From positions 806,001 through 870,000 of the forward strand of contig NZ_CP018076.1 in the NCBI RefSeq assembly GCF_001886735.1: 64,000 nucleotides of DNA, read 5' to 3'. The DNA comes from Sulfitobacter alexandrii (lineage in GTDB: Bacteria > Pseudomonadota > Alphaproteobacteria > Rhodobacterales > Rhodobacteraceae). Numbering within the stretch: position 1 is the stretch's first letter; each line of letters starts with the position of its first letter. Below the pieces are notes generated by a model. It was not told the DNA's origin and ran no database searches. It was given only the letters and a program-made list of their open reading frames with translations. Made by a program: the position numbers and the translations under genes. Positions 21,872-31,188 of this stretch are shown one piece after another.

Positions 21872-22928
21872 CCCGGTTGAAATGGCCCATCTTGCGTCCC
21901 GGCTTGACGTCCGCCTTGCCGTAGAGATGCAGGCTCACGTCCTTTTGCCGTGCCAGTTCCGGCACCCGGTCCATGTCGTGCCCGATCAGGTTCTCCATCA
22001 CCACGTCGGTGTGGCGCGACCCATCGCCAAGCGGCCAGCCCGCGATGGCGCGGATATGCTGTTCGAACTGGTCCACGCTGCAGCCCTGTTGTGTCCAGTG
22101 GCCCGAGTTGTGGACCCGCGGGGCGATCTCGTTCACGATCAGGCCGCCTGTGGTCACGAACAGCTCGACCCCCAGCACGCCGACATAGTCGAGGGCGTTG
22201 AGGATTTTCCCCGCCATCAGCACGGCATCGGTCCGCTGTGCTGCGGACAGCCGGGCAGGGACCGTGGTGGTGTGCAGGATGCCATCGCGGTGAACGTTTT
22301 CGCCGGGATCGAAGCAGGCGACCTCACCCGACGTGCCCCGCGCGGCGATGACCGAAACTTCGTGACTGAAATCGACAAAGCCTTCAAGGACACAGGGGGC
22401 GCCGTTCATGCCCTCGATCGCCTCCGCCGCATCCTCCGGCCCGCGCAGCCGCGCCTGGCCCTTGCCGTCATAGCCGAAACGCCGGGTCTTGAGGATGGAA
22501 GGGGTCCCGATCTCCGCCAGCGCCGCATCCAGCGCGGCCCGGTCGGGAATGTCGGCATAGGGCGCCACGTTCAGCCCCAGATCGCGCAGGAAATCCTTTT
22601 CCGTCAACCGATCCTGGCTGATGCGCAAGGCCTCCCGGCCGGGTCGGATCGGCACATGCGCCTCGATCAGGTCGAGCGCGCTGGTCGGCACGTTTTCGAA
22701 TTCGAAGGTGACGATGTCGCAGGCGCTGGCGAAAGCTTTGAGCGCCGCGTTGTCCTCGTAGTCCGCCGTGGTGACAGCATCGGCCACATGGCCCGCGGGC
22801 GGCGCGGCCCCGGGTTCGAAGATATGGGTCCGGAAGCCGAGGCGCGATGCCGCGACCGACAGCATCCGGCCAAGCTGACCGCCGCCCAGAATGCCGATGG
22901 TACTGCCGAGGGCGAGGGGTTCAGTCAT
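21861..22928 (-). CDS. purK: 5-(carboxyamino)imidazole ribonucleotide synthase
   Basis: PurK uses ATP and bicarbonate to carboxylate aminoimidazole ribonucleotide in purine synthesis. The 355-residue ATP-grasp protein shows [21 protein letters not shown] at the N-terminus, [16 protein letters not shown] in the ATP-grasp core, and [17 protein letters not shown] near the catalytic site. Its start overlaps the end of purE by eight bases, so the two are translated together, matching their consecutive reactions. Confidence 0.97.
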   Translation of the reverse strand: MTEPLALGSTIGILGGGQLGRMLSVAASRLGFRTHIFEPGAAPPAGHVADAVTTADYEDNAALKAFASACDIVTFEFENVPTSALDLIEAHVPIRPGREALRISQDRLTEKDFLRDLGLNVAPYADIPDRAALDAALAEIGTPSILKTRRFGYDGKGQARLRGPEDAAEAIEGMNGAPCVLEGFVDFSHEVSVIAARGTSGEVACFDPGENVHRDGILHTTTVPARLSAAQRTDAVLMAGKILNALDYVGVLGVELFVTTGGLIVNEIAPRVHNSGHWTQQGCSVDQFEQHIRAIAGWPLGDGSRHTDVVMENLIGHDMDRVPELARQKDVSLHLYGKADVKPGRKMGHFNRVMR

Positions 22929-23409
22929 CGCTCGGCACCTCCGGGATCGACGCGCTCAGCGCTGCGCGCCAGTCGTCCAGGCGCTGGGCTACGCCCTTGT
23001 CCTGCAACGCGAGAATTCCCGCCGCCATGAGCGCCGCATTTGCCGCGCCCGCGGCGCCGATCGCCATGGTCGCCACCGGGAAACCGCGCGGCATCTGGAG
23101 GATGGAATAGAGCGAATCCACCCCCGAGAGCGCCCGCGTCTGCACCGGCACGCCGATCACCGGCACGCGCGTCTTGGACGCCATCATGCCGGGCAGGTGT
23201 GCCGCGCCGCCCGCGCCCGCGATGATGACCTGCAGGCCACGGTCCACCGCCGTCTTGCCGTACTCCCACAACCTGTCCGGCGTGCGATGCGCCGACACGA
23301 TGCGCGCGTCATAGGGGATGGCCAGTTCGTCGAGCAAAAGCGCGGCCTCGCGCATGGTGGCCCAGTCCGATTGCGAACCCATGATGATGCCGACGGGAGG
23401 AGGGGTCAT
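22921..23409 (-). CDS. purE: N5-carboxyaminoimidazole ribonucleotide mutase
   Basis: PurE moves the carboxyl group of N5-CAIR to form CAIR. It is 162 residues long, the class I length. The substrate loop [16 protein letters not shown], the middle segment [16 protein letters not shown] with the catalytic histidine, and [15 protein letters not shown] are all present. It is the first gene of purEK, with a good promoter upstream at 23445-23472. Confidence 0.97.
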   Translation of the reverse strand: MTPPPVGIIMGSQSDWATMREAALLLDELAIPYDARIVSAHRTPDRLWEYGKTAVDRGLQVIIAGAGGAAHLPGMMASKTRVPVIGVPVQTRALSGVDSLYSILQMPRGFPVATMAIGAAGAANAALMAAGILALQDKGVAQRLDDWRAALSASIPEVPSDD

Positions 23410-23444
23410 GCAAAGCAGCCTTTCGCGAAGTATTCAGAGCGCGC

Positions 23445-23472
23445 ACTATAGCCGCGCAGGCCCACAGGGCAA
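23445..23472 (-). promoter_or_regulatory. Promoter of purEK
   Basis: On the minus strand TTGCCC (23472-23467) and TATAGT (23450-23445) are separated by 16 bases, a good sigma-70 promoter. The predicted start of transcription is about 30 bases before the purE ATG. No purine operator was recognised. Confidence 0.6.
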
Positions 23473-23489
23473 TGCGTGCCGACCAAGTT

Positions 23490-23714
23490 TCAGGCGATGA
23501 TGTCAGGGGTCAGTCGGTCCTCGATCTGGGCGATCAGGTCCTTCAGGCGCAGCTTGCGTTTCTTCAGCCGCTGAACGGTCAACTGGTCGGCAACCGTGCG
23601 TTCCGTCAATGCGCGGATCGCCTCGTCCAGATCCCGATGCTCGCGCCGGAACACTTCCAGTTCCACCCGCAAGACTTCGTCGTTCTTCATGGACAGATCG
23701 GAGGGCGCATTCAT
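23490..23714 (-). CDS. Small coiled-coil YdcH/DUF465-type protein
   Basis: This 74-residue, highly charged helical protein contains RVELEVFRREHRDLDEAIRA and RLKKRKLRLKDLIAQIEDRL, the pattern of the YdcH/DUF465 family (about 70 residues, all helical, function unknown). The start is set at ATG 23714. The longer frame up to 23876 would run over the Hsp20 promoter region. No strong ribosome binding site is visible, so an internal ATG at 23690 is possible. It is divergent from hsp20. Confidence 0.8.
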   Translation of the reverse strand: MNAPSDLSMKNDEVLRVELEVFRREHRDLDEAIRALTERTVADQLTVQRLKKRKLRLKDLIAQIEDRLTPDIIA

Positions 23715-23780
23715 CGGTCGGGTGATTCCATCAGGTCGTCTGAGCCCCAATATAGGCGCTGGTCGCCGATGCGCATAGCC

Positions 23781-23809
23781 CTTGCGCCGTGGTAAAGGTG
23801 ACCCCATAT
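23781..23809 (+). promoter_or_regulatory. RpoH-type heat-shock promoter of hsp20
   Basis: CTTGCGC (23781-23787, preceded by CC) and CCCCATAT (23802-23809) are separated by 14 bases. This is a near-consensus sigma-32 promoter (CTTGAAA-N13/14-CCCCATnT). It lies about 65 bases before the Hsp20 start codon. Confidence 0.85.
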
Positions 23810-23874
23810 TCAGGATACGGGTCGCCGCAACAGGGGCCCGTATCTGACTGTCGCTTTGAAACAGGACGTGTCGC

Positions 23875-24288
23875 ATGACGAAACTGACGCTTGCTTCCTA
23901 CCCCCATATGCTGGGGTTCGAACAGCTGGAGCGGGTGCTGGAACGCACCGCAAAATCCGGCAACGAGGGCTATCCGCCCTTCAACATTGAACAGACTTCC
24001 GATCACAGCTACCGCATCACGCTGGCCGTCGCGGGCTTTGCCGAGGAAGACCTCGCCATCACGGTCGAGGACCGGCAGCTGGTGATCCGTGGACGCCAGC
24101 ATGACGACGGCGAGGACCGTGTTTTCCTGCACCGCGGGATTGCCGCGCGACAGTTCCAGCGCAGCTTCGTGTTGGCCGATGGCGTGGAGGTGGGCGAGGC
24201 CCGGATGGAGAACGGTCTGCTGCACGTGGACTTGACCCGGGCGAAACCCGAAACAGTTGTACAGACCATAAAGATCAAGAAAGGGTAA
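23875..24288 (+). CDS. Hsp20 family small heat-shock protein
   Basis: This 137-residue protein has an alpha-crystallin domain: YPPFNIEQTSDHSYRITLAV, then GFAEEDLAITVEDRQLVIRG and the GLLHVDLTR strand. It resembles IbpA-type holdases that bind unfolded proteins in the cytoplasm. The N-terminus MLGFEQLERVLER is typical of the alphaproteobacterial class A proteins. AGGACG lies eight bases before the ATG. It is controlled by an RpoH-type promoter and followed three bases later by a DUF1150 gene. Confidence 0.95.
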   Translation: MTKLTLASYPHMLGFEQLERVLERTAKSGNEGYPPFNIEQTSDHSYRITLAVAGFAEEDLAITVEDRQLVIRGRQHDDGEDRVFLHRGIAARQFQRSFVLADGVEVGEARMENGLLHVDLTRAKPETVVQTIKIKKG

Positions 24289-24291
24289 GAA

Positions 24292-24510
24292 ATGCATGAC
24301 ATGACCACCCACAGCGGCGACCGGACGGTATACGTCAAGACCATCGCAGTCAGCGATCTGCCCCGCGAAGTTCGCGATCAGGCTGAAGGTCTGGAACAGT
24401 TGTACGCGGTTCACGATGCGCAGGGACAGCAACTTGCGCTGGTCGGCGACCGCAAGCTCGCATTCCACCTCGCCCGTGAACACGATTACGCACCGGTGAT
24501 GGTTCACTAA
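24292..24510 (+). CDS. DUF1150 family protein
   Basis: This 72-residue protein has the DUF1150 pattern VKTIAVSDLPREVRDQAEG, then LYAVHDAQGQQLALVGDRKL and AFHLAREHDYAPVMVH. The family is confined to alphaproteobacteria and frequently follows a small heat-shock gene, as here with a three-base gap. AAGGGTAAGAA provides the ribosome binding site. The function is unknown; the operon suggests a role in heat or stress response. Confidence 0.9.
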   Translation: MHDMTTHSGDRTVYVKTIAVSDLPREVRDQAEGLEQLYAVHDAQGQQLALVGDRKLAFHLAREHDYAPVMVH

Positions 24511-24558
24511 AGACGGCCGGGGGCCTTTACCCCGTCCCGCAGATCATGGATTTGTATG

Positions 24559-24584
24559 AGGCCGCAGTGCGCTGCGGCCTTTTT
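24559..24584 (+). terminator. Terminator of the hsp20 operon
   Basis: AGGCCGCAG (24559-24567), a TGCG loop, CTGCGGCCT (24572-24580) and TTTT. Confidence 0.93.
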
Positions 24585-24604
24585 GCTGTCCGGGGAGCCG
24601 CGCC

Positions 24605-25495
24605 ATGCGTTTCGATTTCGACTGGGTCGATGCCTTTACCGACCGTCCGTTCGGCGGCAACGGCTGTGCCGTGGTGCATGGTGGTGCCGCCCTGTCCGCC
24701 GAGACCTGCATGGCCTATGTGCGCGAGACGTCGCTGGTGGAATGCACCTTTACCGGCCCCTCCGACGTGGCCGACCTGCGGGTGAGGTACTTTCTTGCCA
24801 GCCGCGAGATCCCCTTTGCCGGGCACCCGACCATCGCCACCGTTGCTGCGCTGCGCCATCGTGGCCTGATCGGAGACGGACCGCTGCAGCTGGAAACCGG
24901 GGCTGGCATCGTTCCCGTCGACGTTGCCGGCGACACGATCACCATGACACAGGTGGCCCCCACATTCGGTGCCGAGATCCCCGCCGATCTGGTCGCCGCG
25001 GTCGGCAGCATCGATCCGGGCGATATCGTCAGCCCCCCGCAGGTCGTTTCCACCGGGCTGCCGTTCTGCGTCACGGTCTTGCGCGACCGGGCCGCCATCG
25101 ACCATCTGAGGCTCGATCCCTACGCGCACGCGACCTACGCCGAGGCACTTGGCCATCGAAGCCTCGACATGATGGAGCCCTACTGGATCACCATGGGCGG
25201 TGCGACCGAGACGGGGGATACCTATGCCCGCCTGCTGATCGCCCGTCCGGGGCCGCCCGAAGACCCTTTCACCGGGTCCGCGACCGGCGCGGCCGCCTGC
25301 TATCTCTGGGCGCGCGGGCTGCTCGACCGGCCCGACTTCGTGGCCGAGCAGGGGCATGGCATGGGCCGTCCCGGACAGGCGCAGGTAAGCGTGACGGGCC
25401 CCCGCAACGCGATAACCGGCGTCACCGTGGCGGGGCAGGGCTGCGTGGTCATGTCAGGCGATGTCTTTCTGCCCGCCGAAGGCGAAGAACGGTGA
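24605..25495 (+). CDS. PhzF family isomerase-like protein
   Basis: The 296-residue protein belongs to the PhzF/diaminopimelate-epimerase fold. The N-terminus FDWVDAFTDRPFGGNGCAVV is diagnostic. The segment around ETSLVECTF holds the catalytic-type glutamate, SREIPFAGHPTIATVAAL is the conserved central motif, and GSATGAAACYLWA is the second glycine-rich motif. Phenazine genes are absent, so this is one of the many PhzF relatives with unknown substrate. It overlaps the downstream glycosyltransferase gene by four bases, and the terminator of the hsp20 operon lies just upstream. Confidence 0.9.
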   Translation: MRFDFDWVDAFTDRPFGGNGCAVVHGGAALSAETCMAYVRETSLVECTFTGPSDVADLRVRYFLASREIPFAGHPTIATVAALRHRGLIGDGPLQLETGAGIVPVDVAGDTITMTQVAPTFGAEIPADLVAAVGSIDPGDIVSPPQVVSTGLPFCVTVLRDRAAIDHLRLDPYAHATYAEALGHRSLDMMEPYWITMGGATETGDTYARLLIARPGPPEDPFTGSATGAAACYLWARGLLDRPDFVAEQGHGMGRPGQAQVSVTGPRNAITGVTVAGQGCVVMSGDVFLPAEGEER

Positions 25496-26352
25496 CCGAT
25501 TTGGCCATCGCGGTCCTGCCCTACGGACGGAAGCTGGGCGCCGCGCTTGCGCAAACGCCGCTGGACGAGCTTGTCTGGCCACTGGGGCGGCCGGAGCGGC
25601 TGGCCCGTGGCACCGCCGCCGATCTGCGCCCCACCGACCACCTGATCGTCTATCCCAAGACGGCGATGCACTTCCAGCGGCACTGGGGAACCCGCGCGAG
25701 GGTCTCGGTGATGGTGGTCGAACCGGCGGTCATTCACAGGCGGCACCTGCGGCTGCTGCGGCTGACCTGGCGGCGATTCCACCGGGTGCTTTGCCACGAC
25801 GACGCGCTGCTGGCGGCGATCCCGAACGGGGTGATGCTGCCCTTCGGGACAAGCTGGATCCCGGATCCCCAAGCGGTGCGGACCGAAAAAGAAAGGCACA
25901 TGTCGCTGATCGCTTCTGCAAAGCGCGACACCGAAGGTCACCTGCTGCGCCACGCCATGGTCGACATGGTAAGGCACGAGGGGCTGTCGGTCGAGATCCT
26001 GGGCCGAGGCTATGCCCCTTTCGCCGAGAAATCCGACGGCCTCGCACCCTACCGGTTTTCCGTGGTGATCGAGAATATCCGCGAACGTAACTATTTCACG
26101 GAAAAGATCGTGGACGCTGTCCTGTGCGAAACGGTGCCGATCTACTGGGGCTGCCCCAACATCGGCGATTTCATGGATACCGGCGGCATGGTGATCTGCG
26201 AGGACGCCTCGCAGATGAAAGCCGCGATCCGGGCCGCTGACGACGCGCTCTATCAACGGCTCGCCCCCGCCCTGCGGGGGGCCAAGTCGCAGGCGGCGCA
26301 CTGGGCGGATCTTGAAGGACGTGCCGCCCGCGCCATAAAGGACAGCCTGTGA
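25492..26352 (+). CDS. Glycosyltransferase family 10 (fucosyltransferase-like)
   Basis: This 286-residue protein carries the alpha-1,3-fucosyltransferase motif YRFSVVIENIRERNYFTEKI followed by VDAVLCETVPIYWGCPNIGDF, which binds the GDP-sugar donor. The N-terminal half is poorly conserved, as usual for acceptor domains. It has no signal or membrane segment, so it is cytoplasmic and probably decorates a surface glycan precursor. The GTG start at 25492 overlaps the phzF stop as GTGA. No other glycan genes are in the window, so the acceptor is unknown. It could equally transfer a sugar other than fucose. Confidence 0.82.
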   Translation: MTDLAIAVLPYGRKLGAALAQTPLDELVWPLGRPERLARGTAADLRPTDHLIVYPKTAMHFQRHWGTRARVSVMVVEPAVIHRRHLRLLRLTWRRFHRVLCHDDALLAAIPNGVMLPFGTSWIPDPQAVRTEKERHMSLIASAKRDTEGHLLRHAMVDMVRHEGLSVEILGRGYAPFAEKSDGLAPYRFSVVIENIRERNYFTEKIVDAVLCETVPIYWGCPNIGDFMDTGGMVICEDASQMKAAIRAADDALYQRLAPALRGAKSQAAHWADLEGRAARAIKDSL

Positions 26353-26359
26353 AATGCAA

Positions 26360-26383
26360 AACGCAGCCCCGTGGGGCTGCGTT
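26360..26383. terminator. Terminator between convergent glycosyltransferase and sat/cysC genes
   Basis: ACGCAGCCC (26361-26369), a CGTG loop, GGGCTGCGT (26374-26382). The stem is symmetrical and sits between two convergent stops, so it can serve both strands, though there is no long T run. Confidence 0.7.
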
Positions 26384-26408
26384 CAGGTGTCGTCAGGGGC
26401 GGCGGCGA

Positions 26409-28124
26409 TCAGCCGCTGATCAGGCCCATGCTTTCCAGTTTCAGCAGCACCTGGTGTGCGCAGTTGTCGACGTCCACGCTTTCGGTGTCGAGCGACAGTT
26501 CAGGGTTCTGCGGCACGTCGTACGGGTCTGAGATGCCGGTGAATTCCTTGATCTTGCCTTCCCGCGCCAGCTTGTAGAGGCCCTTGCGGTCGCGGCGTTC
26601 GCATTCCTCGATCGACGTGGCGACATGCACCTCGACAAAGGCGCCAAAGGCCTCGATCTCTTCGCGGACCGCGCGACGGGTCGCCGCATAGGGCGCGATG
26701 GGCGCACAGATCGCGATGCCACCGTTCTTGGTGATCTCCGACGCGACATAGCCGATGCGGCGGATGTTCAGATCGCGATGCTCCTTGGAGAAGCCGAGTT
26801 CGGAGGAAAGGTTCTTGCGGACGATGTCCCCGTCGAGCAGGGTTACCGGGCGACCGCCCATTTCCATCAGCTTGACCATCAGCGCATTCGCGATCGTCGA
26901 TTTGCCGGAGCCGGAGAAGCCGGTGAAGAACACGGTGAAACCCTGCTTTGCACGCGGCGGCGAGGTGCGGCGCAGTTCCTGCACGACCTCCGGGAAGGAG
27001 AACCATTCGGGAATCTCCAGCCCTTCGCGCAGGCGACGGCGCAGCTCGGTGCCCGAGATGTTGAGGATCGTGACATTGTCCTTGTCCTCGATCTCGTCCG
27101 CGGGTTCGTACTGGGCGCGTTCCTGCACGTAGACCATGTGTTTGAAATCGACCATCTCGATTCCCATTTCCTCCTGATGCTCGCGGAACAGGTCCTGCGC
27201 ATCGTAGGGGCCATAGAAATCCTCGCCCTGGCTGTTCTTGCCGGGGCCGGCGTGGTCGCGACCGACGATGAAATGCGTGCAGCCGTGGTTCTTGCGGATC
27301 AGCCCGTGCCAGACGGCCTCGCGCGGGCCGGCCATGCGCATGGCAAGGTTCAGCAGCGACATGGACGTGGTGGCGGCCGGATACTTGTCCAGCACCGCCT
27401 CGTAGCACCGGACACGGGTGAAGTGATCGACGTCGCCCGGCTTGGTCAGGCCCACGACCGGGTGGATCAGCAGGTTGGCCTGCGCCTCGCGCGCGGCGCG
27501 GAAGGTCAGCTCCTGGTGCGCGCGGTGGAGCGGGTTGCGGGTCTGGAAGGCAACGACCTTGCGCCAGCCCATCTTGCGGAAGTAGGCGCGCAATTCGTTC
27601 GGCGTGTCGCGGCGGGCGCGGAAGTCGTAGTGGACCGGCTGCTGGATGCCCGTCACCGGGCCGCCCAGATAGACCTTGCCCGCCTTGTTGTGCAGGTAAT
27701 TGACCGCCGGGTGCGCGTCGTCATCCGCGCCGAAGACCTTCTCGGCCTCGCGCGCCTTGTCCGGCGTCCAGCGATCGGTGACGGTCATCGTCGCCAGGAT
27801 CACGCCTTCTTGGTCACGCAGCGCGATGTCCTGGCCAAGTTCCAGTTTCTCGGCGAAGTCCTCGGTCACGTCCAGGGTGATCGGCATCGGCCAGAGGGTT
27901 CCGTCCGCGAGCCGCATGCTGTCGACGACGCTGTCGTAGTCGGCTTCGCTCAGGAAGCCCTTGAGCGGGTTGAAGCCGCCGTTCATCAGCAGCTCGAGGT
28001 CGCAGATCTGGCGGGGTGTCAGGTCGTGGCTGACCAGCTCTCCCGCTTCGTGCTTCATCTTCTGGGCGGAGTCGTAGGAAACATACAGTTCGGAGATCGG
28101 AGATAAATTCTGCACCATCGTCAT
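26409..28124 (-). CDS. Bifunctional sulfate adenylyltransferase / adenylylsulfate kinase
   Basis: The 571-residue fusion activates sulfate: the N-terminal ATP sulfurylase makes APS and the C-terminal kinase phosphorylates it to PAPS. In the sulfurylase part QTRNPLHRAH is at 194-203 and GRDHAGPG at 288-295. The APS kinase starts near residue 393 with the P-loop TGFSGSGKST (401-410) and contains LLDGDIVRKNLSSELGFS. Unlike fungal fusions, whose C-terminal kinase is inactive, the P-loop here is intact. This monofunctional-order fusion is common in Rhodobacterales. It is a single gene, with no cys genes next to it. Confidence 0.95.
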   Translation of the reverse strand: MTMVQNLSPISELYVSYDSAQKMKHEAGELVSHDLTPRQICDLELLMNGGFNPLKGFLSEADYDSVVDSMRLADGTLWPMPITLDVTEDFAEKLELGQDIALRDQEGVILATMTVTDRWTPDKAREAEKVFGADDDAHPAVNYLHNKAGKVYLGGPVTGIQQPVHYDFRARRDTPNELRAYFRKMGWRKVVAFQTRNPLHRAHQELTFRAAREAQANLLIHPVVGLTKPGDVDHFTRVRCYEAVLDKYPAATTSMSLLNLAMRMAGPREAVWHGLIRKNHGCTHFIVGRDHAGPGKNSQGEDFYGPYDAQDLFREHQEEMGIEMVDFKHMVYVQERAQYEPADEIEDKDNVTILNISGTELRRRLREGLEIPEWFSFPEVVQELRRTSPPRAKQGFTVFFTGFSGSGKSTIANALMVKLMEMGGRPVTLLDGDIVRKNLSSELGFSKEHRDLNIRRIGYVASEITKNGGIAICAPIAPYAATRRAVREEIEAFGAFVEVHVATSIEECERRDRKGLYKLAREGKIKEFTGISDPYDVPQNPELSLDTESVDVDNCAHQVLLKLESMGLISG

Positions 28125-28265
28125 GTCAAACTCACTTTTGCCTTATGTCGTCGTGACCTTATGGCAGGCCCTATGCCCCCGATGGCCGGACAAAGTCTAG
28201 CGGTGCAGCGTGCAAATCCGAAAAAATCGTGCCGGGGTTGCGGAAAACAGCCGGTTTCGTGGCGG

Positions 28266-29957
28266 TCACGCCGTTTTGGCGCGCGTCAGCGTGTCGATTT
28301 GCAGGCTCAGCTCGGACGCGGTGGCGACCGGCCAGGCCGCCAGCGGCGCATCCAGCCCGCGCAGTTGCAGTTCAACCAGGTGGGACGGATCGGGATCGAT
28401 GCCTGCCGCAAGCAGCAGCGGGGCGGATATCATGGCCTGTACACGGTGGTCCTTTGTCACTCCTTCGAGCCGCGAGGCGGTATTGACCGTATCCCCGATC
28501 AACGTGCGCGGGGCCTGTCCGACCGCGCCGATTTCGCCCAGAACGACTTCGCCCAGGTGCGCGCCGATGCCGATCCCGATCGGGCTCTGGCCTTCCTCGG
28601 CGATCCGCGCGTTGAAGGCGTCCAGCGCGCGGGCCATGCCCTCTATCGCGCGCAGGGCGGCCCGGGCCGATGCCTGCGGTGTCGCGCTTTCGAAAATGGC
28701 AAGGAACCCGTCGCCGAGGTACTTGTCGATGGTGCCGCCCTCACGGGTCACGGCAGGCACCACCGCGTCGAAGAAACGGTTCAGCAGGAACACGACATCG
28801 TAGGGCAGCTGTCCCATGGTGCGGGCGGTAAAACCGCGCATGTCGAGAAACAGCAGGGCCAGCCGCTTTTCCTCGCCCTGGCTGGCATGGTTGCGGTTCT
28901 GGCGGCGGCCATCGGGCTGGAAGACCCGAAAGACGGTCGTGGGGGCAACCGGCACGATCTGGCAGGCGAGGCGGGTTCCGACGGGCGCCCTCACTGCCAT
29001 CAGGCTCTGCATTTCCGTGGGTGACGGCGGCGGCAACCGGTCGGCACCATCTTTCACCAGTACCCGGCAGGTGGTGCAGCGTCCCCGCCCACCGCAAAGC
29101 GCGGCATGGGGCACCCCGCGCAGGCGCGACACCTCCAGAAGGGTCAGACCCTTCGGCGCCCACACCTCGGGCCCGTCGATGTAGGATACGCGGACCGATT
29201 GCCGCCGGGCCAGAACCGCCTTGCCCACGTAGATGCCTGCCACCACCAGCAGCAGCCCGAAAAGCCCCCAGGCTAGGGCACGGGTCCAGCCGATCAGCAT
29301 GGCGAACGTGTCGGCATCCGGAAAGTTGTAGTCGACATAGATCGTGTCGCGCTCGCCGGACAGGGCGAAGCGGGCCGATATTTGCCGCGCCTCCGTCAGG
29401 AAGCCGGCAAGCGCGAACCCCGGGACGAGTGCTGCGCATCCCGCCAACCACGGCAGACGCCGGCGCCACCACGCTTTTTGACGAAGCCAGAAATGCAGCC
29501 CGATACAGCCATGGGCCCAGACCAGCAGCAGCAACGCGGCCTGCTTCCAGCCGTCCAGCGTGTCGTAGAGCAGCAGCGAGATGTAGCCCATCTCGTCGCG
29601 CACGCCGAACAGTTCGTGCGCGGCGCGGGTGTGAACCAGATGCGCGATCAGCAGGACCGGGATCATCAGGCCAAAGGCTGTCTGTGCCGCTTCCCACGGG
29701 GGCATCCGCAAAGTGCCCCGCAGGGCGAGCCGGGCCAGCGACATGGTCACGTGCACGGCGAAGGCCCCATAGATCACGATGGTGCCGGGAATGCTGCGGG
29801 TCACGACCTGCCGCAGATCCTGCGCCACATGCATGGCTTCGGTCGAAACCAGCCCTAGCCCGATGTTCAGAAAGTGCAGCAGGGCGTAAACGAACAGCAC
29901 GAGTCCGCTGGCGATGCGCAGCCGTGTGGCGATGGTGCCGCGCCAGAGGTCGTTCAT
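28266..29957 (-). CDS. Membrane adenylate cyclase with haem-b-like and [2Fe-2S] domains
   Basis: The 563-residue protein has three parts. Residues 1-250 form six hydrophobic helices with histidines at 28, 69, 106, 109, 114, 149 and 155, like the cytochrome b anchor of fumarate reductase/succinate dehydrogenase. Residues 255-340 are a ferredoxin domain with Cys288, Cys294, Cys297 and Cys332, the C-x5-C-x2-C spacing of adrenodoxin-type [2Fe-2S] clusters. Residues 363-545 are a class III cyclase with metal aspartates in FLDMRGFT (372) and KYLGDGFLA (416) and the catalytic GDTVNTASRLEG. I recall the S. meliloti CyaC, a haem-containing membrane cyclase, as the nearest described relative. Redox control of cAMP is inferred. 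It stands alone between sat/cysC and trxB. Confidence 0.88.
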   Translation of the reverse strand: MNDLWRGTIATRLRIASGLVLFVYALLHFLNIGLGLVSTEAMHVAQDLRQVVTRSIPGTIVIYGAFAVHVTMSLARLALRGTLRMPPWEAAQTAFGLMIPVLLIAHLVHTRAAHELFGVRDEMGYISLLLYDTLDGWKQAALLLLVWAHGCIGLHFWLRQKAWWRRRLPWLAGCAALVPGFALAGFLTEARQISARFALSGERDTIYVDYNFPDADTFAMLIGWTRALAWGLFGLLLVVAGIYVGKAVLARRQSVRVSYIDGPEVWAPKGLTLLEVSRLRGVPHAALCGGRGRCTTCRVLVKDGADRLPPPSPTEMQSLMAVRAPVGTRLACQIVPVAPTTVFRVFQPDGRRQNRNHASQGEEKRLALLFLDMRGFTARTMGQLPYDVVFLLNRFFDAVVPAVTREGGTIDKYLGDGFLAIFESATPQASARAALRAIEGMARALDAFNARIAEEGQSPIGIGIGAHLGEVVLGEIGAVGQAPRTLIGDTVNTASRLEGVTKDHRVQAMISAPLLLAAGIDPDPSHLVELQLRGLDAPLAAWPVATASELSLQIDTLTRAKTA

Positions 29958-30027
29958 GCTCTGCTCCTTGCGTCCGCCCGACAGTGCGGGGGCGCAAGGA
30001 TCAGGTCAAGTCTGCCCGTGGGCGGCC

Positions 30028-31038
30028 TTATTCGGCGACCTGCGCGCCGTAGCCCAGCGGCAGGGACGTGTCATGGCCGTGATCCACGTCAGCATCGTCG
30101 CCATGTTCGGCCAGAAACCGCTCTGCTTCCAGCGCGGCCATGCAGCCCATTCCCGCGCTGGTCACCGCCTGCCGGTACTTGTGGTCCGTCAGATCGCCCG
30201 CTGCGAAAACGCCCGGAATGGATGTTTCGGTGCTGTCGGGCTTGGTCACCACGTAGCCGCCCATGTGGGTTTCCAGCGTGTCCTTCACCAGCTCGTTCGA
30301 CGGGGCGTGACCGATGGCGACGAAAACGCCCTTGGCCGGAATGTCGGTGATCTCGCCGGTCTTGACGTGCTTGACCTTCACGCCCTCCACGCCCAGCGGG
30401 CTGTCGGTGCCATAGACCTCTTCCAGCGTGTGGAACCAGAGCGGTTCGATCTTGGGGTTCTTCATCAGCCGGTCGATCAGGATCTTTTCCGCCCGCAGTT
30501 CGTCACGACGGTGGATCAGTGTCACCTTCGACGCGAAATTGGTGAGGAAAAGTGCTTCTTCCACGGCGGTGTTGCCGCCGCCGATCACCACGATCTCCTG
30601 CCCGCGGTAGAAGAACCCGTCGCAGGTCGCGCAGGCAGAGACACCGAAGCCCTTGAATTTCTCCTCACTCGGCAGACCGAGCCACTTGGCCCGCGCGCCG
30701 GTCGCGAGGATCACGGCGTCGGCGACGTAGGTCGTGCCGCTGTCGCCCTTGGCGTGGAAGGGGCGCGACGACAGGTCGAGGTCGGTGATGATGTCGCCGA
30801 TGATCTCGGTTCCCATGGCCTTGGCATGCGCCTCCATCCGGACCATCAGGTCGGGGCCCTGCACCTCGGTGTCGCCGGGCCAGTTCTCGACCTCGGTGGT
30901 GGTGGTGAGCTGGCCGCCCGGTTCGATCCCCTGCACCAGGATCGGCTCCAGCATGGCGCGGCTGGCATAGACACCGGCGGTGTAGCCCGCCGGGCCGGAG
31001 CCGATGATCAGAACCTTGGTCTTGCGTGTCTCGGCCAT
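30028..31038 (-). CDS. trxB: Thioredoxin-disulfide reductase
   Basis: This flavoenzyme reduces thioredoxin with NADPH. The 336-residue product has the N-terminal FAD site [20 protein letters not shown], the redox-active CATC in [13 protein letters not shown], the NADPH site [16 protein letters not shown], and the C-terminal FAD contact [17 protein letters not shown]. The end carries an extra histidine/aspartate-rich tail. It is divergent from the lrp gene, with about 200 bases between. Confidence 0.97.
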   Translation of the reverse strand: MAETRKTKVLIIGSGPAGYTAGVYASRAMLEPILVQGIEPGGQLTTTTEVENWPGDTEVQGPDLMVRMEAHAKAMGTEIIGDIITDLDLSSRPFHAKGDSGTTYVADAVILATGARAKWLGLPSEEKFKGFGVSACATCDGFFYRGQEIVVIGGGNTAVEEALFLTNFASKVTLIHRRDELRAEKILIDRLMKNPKIEPLWFHTLEEVYGTDSPLGVEGVKVKHVKTGEITDIPAKGVFVAIGHAPSNELVKDTLETHMGGYVVTKPDSTETSIPGVFAAGDLTDHKYRQAVTSAGMGCMAALEAERFLAEHGDDADVDHGHDTSLPLGYGAQVAE

Positions 31039-31188
31039 AAGGCACCCCCGAAAAACTGTTGCAGCCCCCGTGATATAGCCTCGCGGCGCCGGCGCTTAAA
31101 CCCCCGATGGCTCACGGGGGCTTCCCATCGCGGCGGACCACGGCTAAGTGTCACTTCTGGAAGATTCTTGCGTGTCAGCGAAACAATA

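Noticed and set aside
24292..26352. Biosynthetic gene cluster for phenazine suggested by phzF
   Set aside because: PhzF relatives are widespread and no other phenazine genes are present.
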